44,778 bases of DNA, from NCBI GenBank assembly GCA_031261745.1, contig JAISJC010000051.1, positions 1 to 44,778 on the forward strand, given 5' to 3'. Shown in pieces: positions 8,791 to 17,124 of the stretch. How positions within the stretch are numbered: the first letter of the stretch is position 1; each line of letters opens with the position of its first letter. The stretch comes from Oscillospiraceae bacterium. GTDB lineage: Bacteria; Bacillota; Clostridia; Oscillospirales; Oscillospiraceae. The translations under genes were made by a program, and so were the position numbers. The notes under the pieces were generated by a model. The model was not told the DNA's origin. It did not search any database and saw only the letters and a list, made by a program, of their open reading frames with translations.

Positions 8791-8830
8791 AAAAACAGCG
8801 CGGCGCAGGGATTTCCCCGCGCCGCGCTAT
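8791..8830 (-). terminator. Intrinsic terminator after the M28 peptidase gene
   Basis: A 10-bp GC-rich stem, AGCGCGGCGC / GCGCCGCGCT, with an inner GGG/CCC, is followed on the minus strand by TGTTTTT. It lies just past the peptidase stop codon. Confidence 0.85.
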
Positions 8831-8851
8831 TGTGATTGGTGTGTTATTTGT

Positions 8852-11041
8852 TTAGAATGTCATATCCTCTGCAAGCGCGTTAATCGCCGCGGCTTCACTG
8901 ACGAGAAGCTCCGCGTACAGTTCCGCCTGCTCGGTTATCGCGGTGACGTAAATCGCTATCTCGTCGGAAAAATCCCCGCCCGATTCCTCGTATCTCGCGG
9001 TTATCAGGCGCGTTGCCGCCTGCACGTCCGCGAGCGGAAGCGTCTTGCCCTGCGCCCAGTTGAGCGGCGCGAATTCGCCCGCGTATGCGCCCCGAATGTG
9101 CGCCACCGTCGCCTCGTCGAAGAACATCGGGTACCATTCCGCAATTCCGTTGATTGCCCACGCCGTTTCGTCAACCGCGGACTGAACGTCGCCGGCTTCG
9201 AGATACGCGACGGTCTCGCCGATTAGCTCAAGGTTTGACTGGTACCATTCGTGAGGCACAATCGGCGTTTCCGCCGAGACCGCGAGGAGCGCGTCCTGCG
9301 TGGATTTGAAAATCGCGAGCGTCTTGCGGTTTAACTCTTTGCCCTCGGCCATTATTGCGGTTCGCTCGTCCGCGGTTGTCGCCGCGAGATAGCGTGCGTT
9401 AACGTCGTCAATCTTCGCGGTGAGAGTGCTTGCCGCGGCGGCGTATTTGTCAACTGCGGCGGTAAATTCCGCGCCGCCGTCGGCGTATAATGCGGCAGTT
9501 TCTTCATTAAACGAATCGCGCAAACGCTCCGCCTGATAGCCGAAGTCCAGCTCCACCGCAGGGGTGTTATCAATGAAAATCCCAAGCCCGCCGTAGAATT
9601 TCAGCTGCCAATCGAATACCGCTTCGTTGTAGGTCTCTTTGGTGTCATAGTTTGTGTGGTAATATTTATAGTAGAAATCGAAGGCGTCGCTGCCGTTTTT
9701 CAAATCAAGAAGCATTCCGTTGATAAACGAGGGAACTCCGGAAACATAATACGAAAAGTCGTCAGAATAAGTATAGGTCTGAAATCCGTCAGTCAGAATC
9801 CCGTCGGGATACGCGCCCTCAGGCTTTGCGGCGTATTCCGATTCCGTGTATTTCTGCACAAGGCCGTAGCTCTCCGGTGCGGACTGCGTATATGTATAGC
9901 TCGAAAATGCATACGCCGGCAGCTCGAAGTTGATGAACGAGATGATTTTCCCCTGCCAGTCGGCGTGAGCCTCGGTTATCTGACGGTACGAACCCAAAGC
10001 CCAGTCGTAGCTCGTGTCGCTCTCGCCCCACTCTTCGGCTCCGTGAGCTACGAAGGTGATATCGCGCTCCGGAACATAGCCTGAGTCGCGCATAGCCTTT
10101 GCAATAGCGAGCATACCGGTCCACGCGATTGTGTCGTCCTGAAAGCTCTCGTAATACGCGTCGTAGTGCGCGCCGAAAAGTATCGCCTCGCTGCTGTCTC
10201 GACCCTTGATAGTGCCGGTCACGTTGTAGGTTGTGCCGCCTTTTGAGTATTCGTTGTCGACGACGAGCGTTCCGACGGCTACGCCGTCCGTCATATTCTC
10301 GCGCAGGAACGCCGCGTCGTTGCGCGTGATGCTGGCGGTCGGGATAGTCGCGGGGCCGCAGAAGTCGTTCGCGTTATACGCGTCGTCGGAAATCTCCGAA
10401 AATCCGGCGACGTTGTTGGCGATTACCGCCGCCGCGCCTTTTTCAATGGCCTGCATAACGGGTATGCCAATCCACCAGTCGGCGCGCTGGTCAATATCAA
10501 TAAGTACGACTTTTCCGCTCACGTCAAGTCCCTCGTAATCTGCGGCGGTTCCGGAACCTGCGTCGATAATCTCACCCGTAAGCCCTCCGGCGGGGGTTCC
10601 GTTCGTCTGATACGCGTGAAGGATAATCTCGCGGTCGCTCCCGTCGAGCGTCAGGCCCGAATCCCCCGCCTGAATACGGTCAACGATAACGGGGTCAAGC
10701 GTGACGTCGGAAAGCCCGATGTCCTTCATTACTTCGGCGATTTTCTCCGCCGTGCGGTGTTCCGCGTCGGAACCCGACTGTCTGTCGCCGAGCCGGTTGT
10801 CGGCGTATTCGCCGCTCTCGATGATTTCAACGGCGAGGTTGTACGCCCATTCCGCGTCTACCGCGTCAGTATAGGCACTTATGAAATCCGCGAGTGCGGG
10901 AAGTTCCGCAGTTACGCCTTCGGTTTGGGTGGGAGATGCGTCAGCAGACGCGTCGTCCGTCGTTTTTGCGCAGGAAGCGAGTGAAAAGACGATTAAAAGG
11001 CTGAGTATCAGCGCGGTGGTTGACTTGAATTTAGTATGCAT
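8852..11041 (-). CDS. M28 family zinc peptidase, lipoprotein
   Basis: The 729-residue product begins with a lipoprotein signal (lipobox LASC, Cys24), so it should be anchored outside the membrane. A PA-like insert (about 150-270) comes before the catalytic M28 core. Zinc ligands are recognisable: His292 and Asp294 in FGAHYDAY, the bridging Asp in QDDTIAW (about 302), the EE pair in AHGAEEWG (336-337) and a late HTNYDT histidine. Family members are aminopeptidases or carboxypeptidases acting on peptides. The roughly 240-residue C-terminal tail is helical and alanine- and glutamate-rich. AAGGAG lies before ATG 11041. It has its own promoter and terminator, so it is a single-gene unit next to the AraC-type regulator. 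Confidence 0.9.
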   Translation of the reverse strand: MHTKFKSTTALILSLLIVFSLASCAKTTDDASADASPTQTEGVTAELPALADFISAYTDAVDAEWAYNLAVEIIESGEYADNRLGDRQSGSDAEHRTAEKIAEVMKDIGLSDVTLDPVIVDRIQAGDSGLTLDGSDREIILHAYQTNGTPAGGLTGEIIDAGSGTAADYEGLDVSGKVVLIDIDQRADWWIGIPVMQAIEKGAAAVIANNVAGFSEISDDAYNANDFCGPATIPTASITRNDAAFLRENMTDGVAVGTLVVDNEYSKGGTTYNVTGTIKGRDSSEAILFGAHYDAYYESFQDDTIAWTGMLAIAKAMRDSGYVPERDITFVAHGAEEWGESDTSYDWALGSYRQITEAHADWQGKIISFINFELPAYAFSSYTYTQSAPESYGLVQKYTESEYAAKPEGAYPDGILTDGFQTYTYSDDFSYYVSGVPSFINGMLLDLKNGSDAFDFYYKYYHTNYDTKETYNEAVFDWQLKFYGGLGIFIDNTPAVELDFGYQAERLRDSFNEETAALYADGGAEFTAAVDKYAAAASTLTAKIDDVNARYLAATTADERTAIMAEGKELNRKTLAIFKSTQDALLAVSAETPIVPHEWYQSNLELIGETVAYLEAGDVQSAVDETAWAINGIAEWYPMFFDEATVAHIRGAYAGEFAPLNWAQGKTLPLADVQAATRLITARYEESGGDFSDEIAIYVTAITEQAELYAELLVSEAAAINALAEDMTF

Positions 11042-11064
11042 TAATGTTTCTCCTTCAATAGCGT

Positions 11065-11080
11065 TTTGCCGACCGGCAAA
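11065..11080. promoter_or_regulatory. Palindromic operator-like site in the M28 leader
   Basis: TTTGCCG-AC-CGGCAAA is a perfect 7-bp dyad between the -10 at 11094-11099 and the ribosome binding site. A repressor bound here would block transcription. The protein is unknown; the adjacent AraC-type regulator is only a candidate, since those usually bind direct repeats. Confidence 0.45.
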
Positions 11081-11093
11081 CCATAACTTGGCT

Positions 11094-11122
11094 ATTGTAC
11101 AGTGTCACAGCATCTTTGTCAA
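11094..11122 (-). promoter_or_regulatory. Sigma-A-type promoter of the M28 peptidase gene
   Basis: TTGACA (11117-11122) - 17 bases - TACAAT (11094-11099) on the minus strand. The -35 overlaps the last codons of the AraC-type gene. Confidence 0.8.
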
Positions 11123-11928
11123 GCGTTGTTAATCGTCACTATCTGTTTCCCGTAGTTGGGAAGGTCAACTGCCGAGAAGTACTCTTTCGGCGTAACGGCG
11201 GCAAATTCCTTGAATTCTTTTATCATATGCGACTGGTCATAGTAGCCGAATTCCGCGGCGAGATTGGCGACGCTGCCGCCGCGTCCCTCGTTAATTTTCC
11301 TCAGCATCGTCTGGAACCTGATGATGTTGGAAAAAACCTTAGGCGGCAGACCGAACTGCTGCCGGAACACCTTATTGAGATAGCGCGCCGAGTAGTGCGT
11401 CTCCTCCTCTAATGCGGACACGCGCATATTGCCGTTATATCGCTCTATATTCGCGATTAACATTTGCAGGAGGTCGCCCTGCCGCCAATCTTCACCGATA
11501 AAACGCAGCATTATGTCAATCCTCTCGGAGAAACCGCCGGCCTCCGCAACGGAATCCGTAAGCACTCCCCCGCCTTTTACATCGCGCAGCGAAATATGAT
11601 TATCCACTAATTCCGGCAACGACACATCAATGTTCTTAGGCAAATATCCCGGCTTAAACCGGACTCCGAAATAAGAGCTGCCGTCGCTCACATCCAGCGT
11701 CCGGCTCTTTGTGACGGTGCCGTAGGCATAGCCGTCCGCCCTGTCTCCCGAAATCTGAAAGAGCAGATCGACGCAACCGTCCGGCACTGTTGTGATGCTG
11801 TTCTCCTGCATAGTTTCCGCTTCAAAGGCGTAAAAATGTACGATGGGCGAGTTCTGCATCTTCATCTTGTAGTATGTCGTGGTGTTCGTCATTAAAAACG
11901 GCTGAACGGGGTATATATCGTTATACAT
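11119..11928 (-). CDS. AraC-family transcriptional regulator
   Basis: A 269-residue regulator. The N-terminal half resembles the DUF6597-type sensor domain, with the VPDGCVDLLFQ segment and FGVRFKPGYLP. The C-terminal 100 residues carry two helix-turn-helix units, with SARYLNKVFRQQFGLPPK and LAAEFGYYDQSHMIKEFKE, as usual for AraC/XylS proteins. It has AGGAGG before ATG 11928 and a near-consensus promoter of its own. It lies between the peptidase gene and the end of the amine-oxidation operon, all on the same strand, so either could be its target. The ligand is unknown. Confidence 0.9.
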   Translation of the reverse strand: MYNDIYPVQPFLMTNTTTYYKMKMQNSPIVHFYAFEAETMQENSITTVPDGCVDLLFQISGDRADGYAYGTVTKSRTLDVSDGSSYFGVRFKPGYLPKNIDVSLPELVDNHISLRDVKGGGVLTDSVAEAGGFSERIDIMLRFIGEDWRQGDLLQMLIANIERYNGNMRVSALEEETHYSARYLNKVFRQQFGLPPKVFSNIIRFQTMLRKINEGRGGSVANLAAEFGYYDQSHMIKEFKEFAAVTPKEYFSAVDLPNYGKQIVTINNA

Positions 11929-11948
11929 ATTGTCCTCCTAAACGCGTA

Positions 11949-11978
11949 AAAGGCGCACGATACTAATCGTGCGCCTTT
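11949..11978 (-). promoter_or_regulatory. Perfect 13-bp hairpin in the AraC-type mRNA leader
   Basis: AAAGGCGCACGAT / ATCGTGCGCCTTT with a 4-base loop. Relative to the promoter at 11990-12018 it lies within the first few transcribed bases and ends before the AGGAGG. The T run is short (TTT then ACG), so it is a weak terminator at best. It could be the end of the upstream operon, an attenuator or a 5' mRNA stabiliser. Confidence 0.7.
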
Positions 11979-11989
11979 GCAACGGAGAC

Positions 11990-12018
11990 AATATACCACG
12001 ATATCGGGGAACTGTCAA
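11990..12018 (-). promoter_or_regulatory. Sigma-A-type promoter of the AraC-type gene
   Basis: TTGACA (12013-12018) - 17 bases - TATATT (11990-11995) on the minus strand, close to consensus. The expected start site is about 11983. Confidence 0.85.
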
Positions 12019-12061
12019 CATATATTTTACGGAAAAATACCCTTAATCTCCTCGGCGTATA

Positions 12062-12133
12062 TCAATTTCCGTTGTAGTCCGACAGCGGTTTCTTCTTCTT
12101 TGCGTATTCGGAAATCGAAGGATTATAACTCAA
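12062..12133 (-). CDS. Possible 23-residue peptide at the end of the amine operon
   Basis: A TTG start at 12133 has an AAAGGAG site 8 nt upstream, formed by the last codons of ridA. The frame encodes MSYNPSISEYAKKKKPLSDY and three further residues before TGA. The product is basic in the middle, has no signal or membrane segment, and matches nothing I recognise. Good spacing, a good ribosome binding site and its place as the last gene of the operon support it. The weak start codon and short length count against it. It might also be the stub of a lost gene. Confidence 0.4.
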   Translation of the reverse strand: MSYNPSISEYAKKKKPLSDYNGN

Positions 12134-12138
12134 TTGTT

Positions 12139-12546
12139 CTACTCCTTTGAACCTATTATTGCTTCAAGCTCAATTTCAACCAACTGTGAGGGGCGGTTGA
12201 GCATCGGCGTGCCTACCATCGTGAACAGCGGTTTTACGCCTTTGAATATCTCCGAATATGCCCGACCTATCTCGCCGCCGAACGCCATATCTGTTGTATA
12301 GCATTTGATTGCAATGACTTCGGAGGTTTTTGCACCCGTCTCTTCGAGTATCTTCACAAATTTTTCGAGTACGTACTTCGTCTGCTCATACGCGCTGCCC
12401 TCGCCGTATACCGTGCCGTCCGGTTGGACGGAGGTCGTTCCGCCGATTCTGACAAAGGGTCCCACTTTCACGGCGCGGGAATATCCCACTTTTTCTTCAA
12501 GCGGCGCACCGGAGGAATAATTTACCCTCGTTAAGTCCAATTCCAT
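12139..12546 (-). CDS. RidA/YjgF/TdcF-family enamine-imine deaminase
   Basis: The 135-residue product is a RidA-superfamily protein, with YSRAVKVGPFVRIGGTTSV near the N-terminus and the C-terminal LVEIELEAIIG. RidA proteins hydrolyse reactive enamines and imines released when amines or amino acids are oxidised. Its place immediately after a flavin amine oxidase fits that job well. The usual catalytic Arg of the true RidA subgroup (in the RPSR-type segment near residue 105) appears altered to NRPSQLVE. It may therefore belong to an Rid1-7-type subfamily with a different substrate. It lies 9 nt after the upstream oxidase gene. Confidence 0.85.
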   Translation of the reverse strand: MELDLTRVNYSSGAPLEEKVGYSRAVKVGPFVRIGGTTSVQPDGTVYGEGSAYEQTKYVLEKFVKILEETGAKTSEVIAIKCYTTDMAFGGEIGRAYSEIFKGVKPLFTMVGTPMLNRPSQLVEIELEAIIGSKE

Positions 12547-12555
12547 TTTTCGCCC

Positions 12556-13683
12556 CTATGTTCTGACCTTAAACCGGTCGTATTTGAATTTTGAAATGTC
12601 CAGCACCGTGTTTTCTCCGACAGCGAGCTGCGAGAGTATTGCGGCCGCCGTCGGCGAGATACCGAAACCGTGGCCGGAGAATCCGCAGCCGATTACAAGT
12701 CCGGGAACTTCTTCCGGCGCGTCGATTACCGGAATGTGATCCATACAGTCGTCCATCCATCCCGCCCAGGAGCGCACTATTTTCAGGTCCTTCAAAACCG
12801 GAAAATACTTCATTATTCCGCGGCAGGTACCCGGCGCGGAACTCGATGTCGCCGGAGGTGATTTGCCGAGGCTCGTGTAAGGCTCAAATCCGGTCGTGCC
12901 GCCGAAAACAAATGAGCCGTGCTTGCTCTGATGTCCGTAGAAATCCGCCATCGCCGTGCCGAGCATCTGGTAGAAAAGCGGCGGCGAATCCTCGGTGACG
13001 AGGCACTCCAAAAGCGCGGGGTTCATCGGTACGTGCAGTCCCACGGTTTCGAGGATTCTGTTGCTCTCAATGCCTGCCGTGAGTATTATTGTATCAGCCT
13101 CGAAGCTGTCCTCCGTTGTGATGACCCGACGCGCTCTGCCTGCGATTTTCCTGATTTCCGTTACTTCCGCGCCGCTGATAAATCTCGCTCCGTTACGGCG
13201 CGCCGCACGGTAGTACGCGAGCGTCGCGAGCAGCGGATTCGCGTGTCCGTCGGTCGGGCACCACGACGCGCCGATAACCTCTTCGCTCAGGTACGGGCAG
13301 ATTTCTTTCGCCTCGGAATAATCTATCATACGCACGTCAAGGCCGCCGGAAACCGCGCTGTTTGTCAAGCCTTCAAGAGTTTTAATATGCTCCGGCGTCT
13401 TGCCGAGACGCAGGTTGCCCTCCTGATAGTACTCGATGTCCGTGCCGAGTTCCTCCGATAGCGTCGGCCAATAGTTTTTAACCCCGTACATAACAAGGGG
13501 CAGCTCCGCGGGATGTCTCCCCGACTGGCGCACGCCTCCGCCGTTGCGTGAAGAGCCGCCGTTGCCTATATATTCACTTTTTTCAAGCACCGTAACTTTG
13601 AGACCCTTCTTCGTGAGGAAATACGCTGTCGCGTTGCCTATTATTCCGGCACCGATGATAATAACGTCAGAAACATTACTCAT
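12556..13683 (-). CDS. FAD-dependent amine/amino-acid oxidase (DAO family, HcnC/sarcosine oxidase beta-like)
   Basis: A 375-residue flavoprotein of the DAO family. The FAD dinucleotide-binding motif is at the N-terminus (DVIIIGAGIIGNATAYFL, residues 6-23), followed by a Gly/Ser-rich NGGSSRNGGGVRQSG loop. The C-terminus has the GLVIGCGFSGHGFGISP segment that closes over the flavin. In HcnC, OoxB and sarcosine oxidase beta this subunit carries the substrate site that oxidises the C-N bond. It overlaps the BFD-like gene by 4 nt (ATGA), consistent with a complex made from one mRNA. The substrate is probably a secondary amine or D/L-imino acid, by inference only. Confidence 0.88.
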   Translation of the reverse strand: MSNVSDVIIIGAGIIGNATAYFLTKKGLKVTVLEKSEYIGNGGSSRNGGGVRQSGRHPAELPLVMYGVKNYWPTLSEELGTDIEYYQEGNLRLGKTPEHIKTLEGLTNSAVSGGLDVRMIDYSEAKEICPYLSEEVIGASWCPTDGHANPLLATLAYYRAARRNGARFISGAEVTEIRKIAGRARRVITTEDSFEADTIILTAGIESNRILETVGLHVPMNPALLECLVTEDSPPLFYQMLGTAMADFYGHQSKHGSFVFGGTTGFEPYTSLGKSPPATSSSAPGTCRGIMKYFPVLKDLKIVRSWAGWMDDCMDHIPVIDAPEEVPGLVIGCGFSGHGFGISPTAAAILSQLAVGENTVLDISKFKYDRFKVRT

Positions 13684-14006
13684 TCGTCACGCCCCCTCTC
13701 ACTTGCGAAGATTCTCATCTCAATCGGGCGCGCCGGCGCGCGGCCCGCCGCGTCTTCCAGTTCCCCCTGCGAAATACCAAGTTCGCGGGCGATTATCGCC
13801 TTGACGAGTTTCGCGCAGGTCTGTCCCTGGCAGAGTCCCATTCCGCAGCGCAGAAAACGCCTGACTTCACGGACATTGAACATTCCGTCATATATTGCGC
13901 GGCGAATCTCGCCCTTTGTCACCTCTTCACAGCGGCAGACTATCATATCGTCGTCCGGCGCGGCGGAAAACGCTCCGATATCGCGGCTCCTGTCGTTTGC
14001 GCTCAT
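13680..14006 (-). CDS. BFD-like [2Fe-2S]-binding protein
   Basis: With ATG 14006 (AGGGGG site upstream) the product has 108 residues. Its centre has the bacterioferritin-associated-ferredoxin-like four-cysteine pattern: CRCEE, then CGMGLCQGQTC about 35 residues later. In sarcosine-oxidase and HcnABC-like enzymes this domain is normally part of the alpha subunit; here it is a separate gene. It probably carries electrons between the two flavoproteins encoded on either side. It overlaps both neighbours by 4 nt. A TTG at 14027 is the alternative start. Confidence 0.85.
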   Translation of the reverse strand: MSANDRSRDIGAFSAAPDDDMIVCRCEEVTKGEIRRAIYDGMFNVREVRRFLRCGMGLCQGQTCAKLVKAIIARELGISQGELEDAAGRAPARPIEMRIFASERGRDE

Positions 14007-15589
14007 ACAGCCGCCCCCTTTCTCCAAAATCTCGCCCTCATACCAAGCTCTTTCGGCACCGTGAACGTGACAAGATTTGTGTGGTCAAAGACCTTGACTG
14101 ATTTTACATCCGTCACTTTTGCCGTTCCGATCACGTTACCCGCGCGGTCAAGCGCAGTACCGCTCTCGCCCTTTTCGGGCAACGGCAGAAACTCATACGG
14201 AATTGTAACGGAGGCAAGACCATCCCCAATATCCTCATTTACCAAGAAAATCGCCTGTCCCGAACACGCCGCTATACACTGCCCGCAGCCTATGCACCCC
14301 TGCTTTTCGTCAAAAACCGGCAGCGTGACAATGTTACCGCCCACCGTGATACATTTTTTCGGACAGGAATCCTGACAAGGGTTACAGGGGATATTCTGCG
14401 TGCATTCTATCACCGGATGGATGCCGGATACCGATTTTACGCCGGGATATTTTGCGATCTCCTCATCGGCGAGATATCCTTTTTTGAGCAGGTTTGTCGA
14501 GATATCATAGCCCTCTTCCGTCTTATCCAAGGCTTTGCCGCGGTTCTTCGGGGCAAACATTCCCTCGTGAAGTGCCGAAAGTGCGGATTCAAGCACCGTC
14601 AGGCGCGCCTTAACCGTCTCCTCCGCGGCAAAGCCGAGTTTGCCCGCAGCGGATATTCCCGCGACACGCCCCTCTATCATTGCGGAACTCGCCTCTTCAA
14701 TGCCCGACACGTCACCGGCGGCGTAAAGCCCCGGAATTGAGGTCTCGCCGACTTCCGAACACACGGGCAGATAGCCCGCACCCGGTGCCGGCTCCGCCAT
14801 CTCGCAGCCCGCCATTTTTAGCAGCTGCGTTGAGGACGAGAGTCCCACCGCAATGCAGATTGTGTCAACGTCGAAGTATTTCTCGCTCCCCGGAATGACC
14901 TGCCACTTAGCGTCCACCTCGCCGATTGTGACGCCCGTTACTCTGTCCGTCCCCTCGGCTCTGACTACCGTGTGCGAGAGATAGAAAGGTACGCCCGTGC
15001 GCGCGACTTTTGCCGCGTGAACCCCGTAACCGCCGACACGCGGCGCGGCGTCAACAAGCGCGACAAGCTCGCAGCCCGCCTGCATCAGCTGGAAACCCAC
15101 GACGAGTCCCACATTGCCGCTGCCGAGCATCAAAACGCGCTCGCCGGGCTTCACTCTGTTGATATTCATCATCGTCTGCGCGGCACCGGCTCCCATTACG
15201 CCTGGAAGCGTCCAGCCTTCAAACGTCAGCATATTCTCCGACGCGCCTGTGGCCACAATGACGGTGTCCCCTTTGAAATGCGCAACTTCCTCGCCTATTC
15301 TGACGACAATCTCTTTTTCGGCGTACAGTCCGGCGACAACGGCGTCCAGAAACACTTCAACGCCGAGTTCCTCGGCTTCTTTCAAGAGTTCGGTGCCTAT
15401 ATCGTAGCCGCGAATCTTCGCCTTGTGTTCTTTTGAGCCGAAAAACTTATGTATCTGCTTGAAGAGCTGACCGCCGGGGCGCGCGTTTTCATCGAACACC
15501 GCGACTTTCAGACCGTTTGCGGCGGCCTCCGCGGCGGCCGACAGTCCGGCCGGTCCGGCGCCAATGACTATCAAATCGTATCTTGTCAT
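14003..15589 (-). CDS. FAD-dependent oxidoreductase with C-terminal 4Fe-4S ferredoxin region (HcnB/OoxA-like)
   Basis: Starting at ATG 15589 (GGAGG upstream, 4-nt overlap with the gene before) the product has 528 residues. The first half is a pyridine nucleotide-disulfide reductase fold, with DLIVIGAGPAGLSAAAEAA, VIVATGASENM, a second dinucleotide site VLMLGSGNVGLVVGF, and YAAGDVSGIEEASSAMIEG. The last third has ferredoxin-type cysteines, CNPCQDSCPKKC and CIGCGQCIAAC, for one or two clusters. HcnB/OoxA relatives pass electrons from the amine-oxidising subunit to a further acceptor. The ferredoxin region is an addition to the plain HcnB layout and suggests a low-potential or ferredoxin acceptor suited to an anaerobe. 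The longer upstream frame was rejected. Confidence 0.88.
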   Translation of the reverse strand: MTRYDLIVIGAGPAGLSAAAEAAANGLKVAVFDENARPGGQLFKQIHKFFGSKEHKAKIRGYDIGTELLKEAEELGVEVFLDAVVAGLYAEKEIVVRIGEEVAHFKGDTVIVATGASENMLTFEGWTLPGVMGAGAAQTMMNINRVKPGERVLMLGSGNVGLVVGFQLMQAGCELVALVDAAPRVGGYGVHAAKVARTGVPFYLSHTVVRAEGTDRVTGVTIGEVDAKWQVIPGSEKYFDVDTICIAVGLSSSTQLLKMAGCEMAEPAPGAGYLPVCSEVGETSIPGLYAAGDVSGIEEASSAMIEGRVAGISAAGKLGFAAEETVKARLTVLESALSALHEGMFAPKNRGKALDKTEEGYDISTNLLKKGYLADEEIAKYPGVKSVSGIHPVIECTQNIPCNPCQDSCPKKCITVGGNIVTLPVFDEKQGCIGCGQCIAACSGQAIFLVNEDIGDGLASVTIPYEFLPLPEKGESGTALDRAGNVIGTAKVTDVKSVKVFDHTNLVTFTVPKELGMRARFWRKGAAV

Positions 15590-15900
15590 CGCCTGTCCTC
15601 CCCGCCCGCTCCGAACTGCGTATCCACTGTCATCCCCTCGGTCAGCGGCGTGACGCAGGTGCGCACATTCGGCTGCCCGTTTATCACCATAACGCAGTCG
15701 GTGCAACGCCCTATTGCGCAGAAAATTCCCCTCGGACTATGATATTTTTTTGTATACCTGTGAATCGCAATCCCGGCGGCTTTCAAAGCCGCCGCGACCG
15801 GTTCTCCCTCAAAACCCGTGTACTCCGCGCCGTCGTGAGTGAACGTCACCGTCTTTCTCTCCTCCGGTGCGCCGAGTATCGGATGCTCCGCTATTCGCAT
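15586..15900 (-). CDS. Small [2Fe-2S] subunit (Fer2_4, HcnA-like)
   Basis: ATG 15900 lies 8 nt after AGGAGG and gives 104 residues. The fold is the plant-type ferredoxin domain found at the N-terminus of sarcosine oxidase alpha and as HcnA. Cysteines are in GIFCAIGRCTDC and the later PNVRTC. It presumably sits between the two flavins and carries electrons. It overlaps the next gene by 4 nt and follows the ornithine-cyclodeaminase-like gene after 33 nt. Confidence 0.9.
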   Translation of the reverse strand: MRIAEHPILGAPEERKTVTFTHDGAEYTGFEGEPVAAALKAAGIAIHRYTKKYHSPRGIFCAIGRCTDCVMVINGQPNVRTCVTPLTEGMTVDTQFGAGGEDRR

Positions 15901-15933
15901 TTTCAATGCCTCCTATACGGTCAAAACCGTCCT

Positions 15934-17088
15934 CTATGCCAGCGCGGGCACGTCCCACAGGTTCAGCTTCGTGCCTATGCCGAGTTTCAGTGCGTTTTGG
16001 TACACTATTGTGCCCCACGCGACGTCTTCCGTCGGCATACCGCCGACGCTGTAAATGACGATTTCGTCCTTTTTGCGGTGGACCGGTATCTTACCGGTGA
16101 GGACGTCGCCGAGGTCGTCTAAGGAACCCTTTGCCATTTTCCCCTCGTGTATGAGATCCATAACGTGGACCGCCGGAATCGGAATCGTGTTGTACGCCGG
16201 TTCGCCCGTCTGTAAGCCGTATTCCTCGTGCCACGCTTCGTAGAGCATAATGCTGTCCGCTACATTCCGCGCGCGGTTAATGATAAAGTCGTCGTCAAAT
16301 CTTGCGGAAGCCGGGCAGGCAATTATCGCGCCGGGCTTAATCCACTTTTCGTCAACATACTGATATGTGGAGGGATCGCCCGTGGGCGAGGATGTCGCAA
16401 TCTCAACAATGTCGCTGTCGCGGACCGCCTCCTCCGACGTCTCGACAATCCTGATGTCGGTAACAGTCGGGAATTTCTCGCGCACCCACGCCGCAAAACC
16501 TATCGTTGATTTTGACGTAGGCGAGGAACCCTTGATTTTCAGCGACGTAATCGTCGGACGGACGGCCATCATCGCGTCAAACGCGGTTTTTGACATAACG
16601 CCGGGACCGATGATACCGGCGGTCTTTGCGTTTTCCGGCGCGAAATACTTGAATCCGACGCCCGGCACGGCTCCCGTGCGGTATGCCGAGAGAATGTTTG
16701 CCGACATAAACGCCACCGGAGCACCGGTATCCTTGTCGTTCAGAACGAGCATCAGGATTGAGCGCGGCAGTCCCTTTGTCTTATTTTCGACGTTGGAGCC
16801 GTACCACTTCGTACCCGCCATATCGAACTTACCGCCGAGATACGCGGGCATCGCCATAAAGCGGCGGTCGGGGCCGTCCTTCGGCATATTCGGGAACTCC
16901 GGTTCCGCCGGAAACGTGACCATAGCACCGTGACTGTTGCCGTTTGCCCCCGCCATACGATAGTCACCGAGTTTCATAATGCGGAACATCTCTTCAATCG
17001 CTTCGACGCACTCTTTCATATTCATTACGCCCGCTTTGATCATATCCTCTTCGCTGAGATACAGAAAATCAATTTTTGTGTCTGACAT
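15934..17088 (-). CDS. Ornithine cyclodeaminase / mu-crystallin family protein
   Basis: A 384-residue member of the OCD/mu-crystallin family. The Rossmann site AGIIGPGVMSKTAFDAMM is in the middle, and the substrate-side segment FMSANILSAYRTGAVPGVG is typical. Relatives are ornithine cyclodeaminases, alanine dehydrogenases or ketimine reductases acting on cyclic imines with NAD(P)H. I recall relatives in anaerobes being labelled 'tyramine oxidase subunit B' in public annotation, but cannot verify that or the experiment behind it. Within this operon a ketimine- or imine-handling role next to an amine oxidase makes sense. It is about 50 residues longer than classical OCD proteins. Confidence 0.85.
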   Translation of the reverse strand: MSDTKIDFLYLSEEDMIKAGVMNMKECVEAIEEMFRIMKLGDYRMAGANGNSHGAMVTFPAEPEFPNMPKDGPDRRFMAMPAYLGGKFDMAGTKWYGSNVENKTKGLPRSILMLVLNDKDTGAPVAFMSANILSAYRTGAVPGVGFKYFAPENAKTAGIIGPGVMSKTAFDAMMAVRPTITSLKIKGSSPTSKSTIGFAAWVREKFPTVTDIRIVETSEEAVRDSDIVEIATSSPTGDPSTYQYVDEKWIKPGAIIACPASARFDDDFIINRARNVADSIMLYEAWHEEYGLQTGEPAYNTIPIPAVHVMDLIHEGKMAKGSLDDLGDVLTGKIPVHRKKDEIVIYSVGGMPTEDVAWGTIVYQNALKLGIGTKLNLWDVPALA

Positions 17089-17124
17089 TGTATTAGTCTC
17101 CTTTTTTATTTAATGAATTTTTAC

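Noticed and set aside
7652..9226. A 524-codon plus-strand open frame
   Set aside because: It runs antisense through the SUMF1-like and M28 genes and across a terminator; the Arg/Val-rich composition is what antisense frames give in GC-rich genes.
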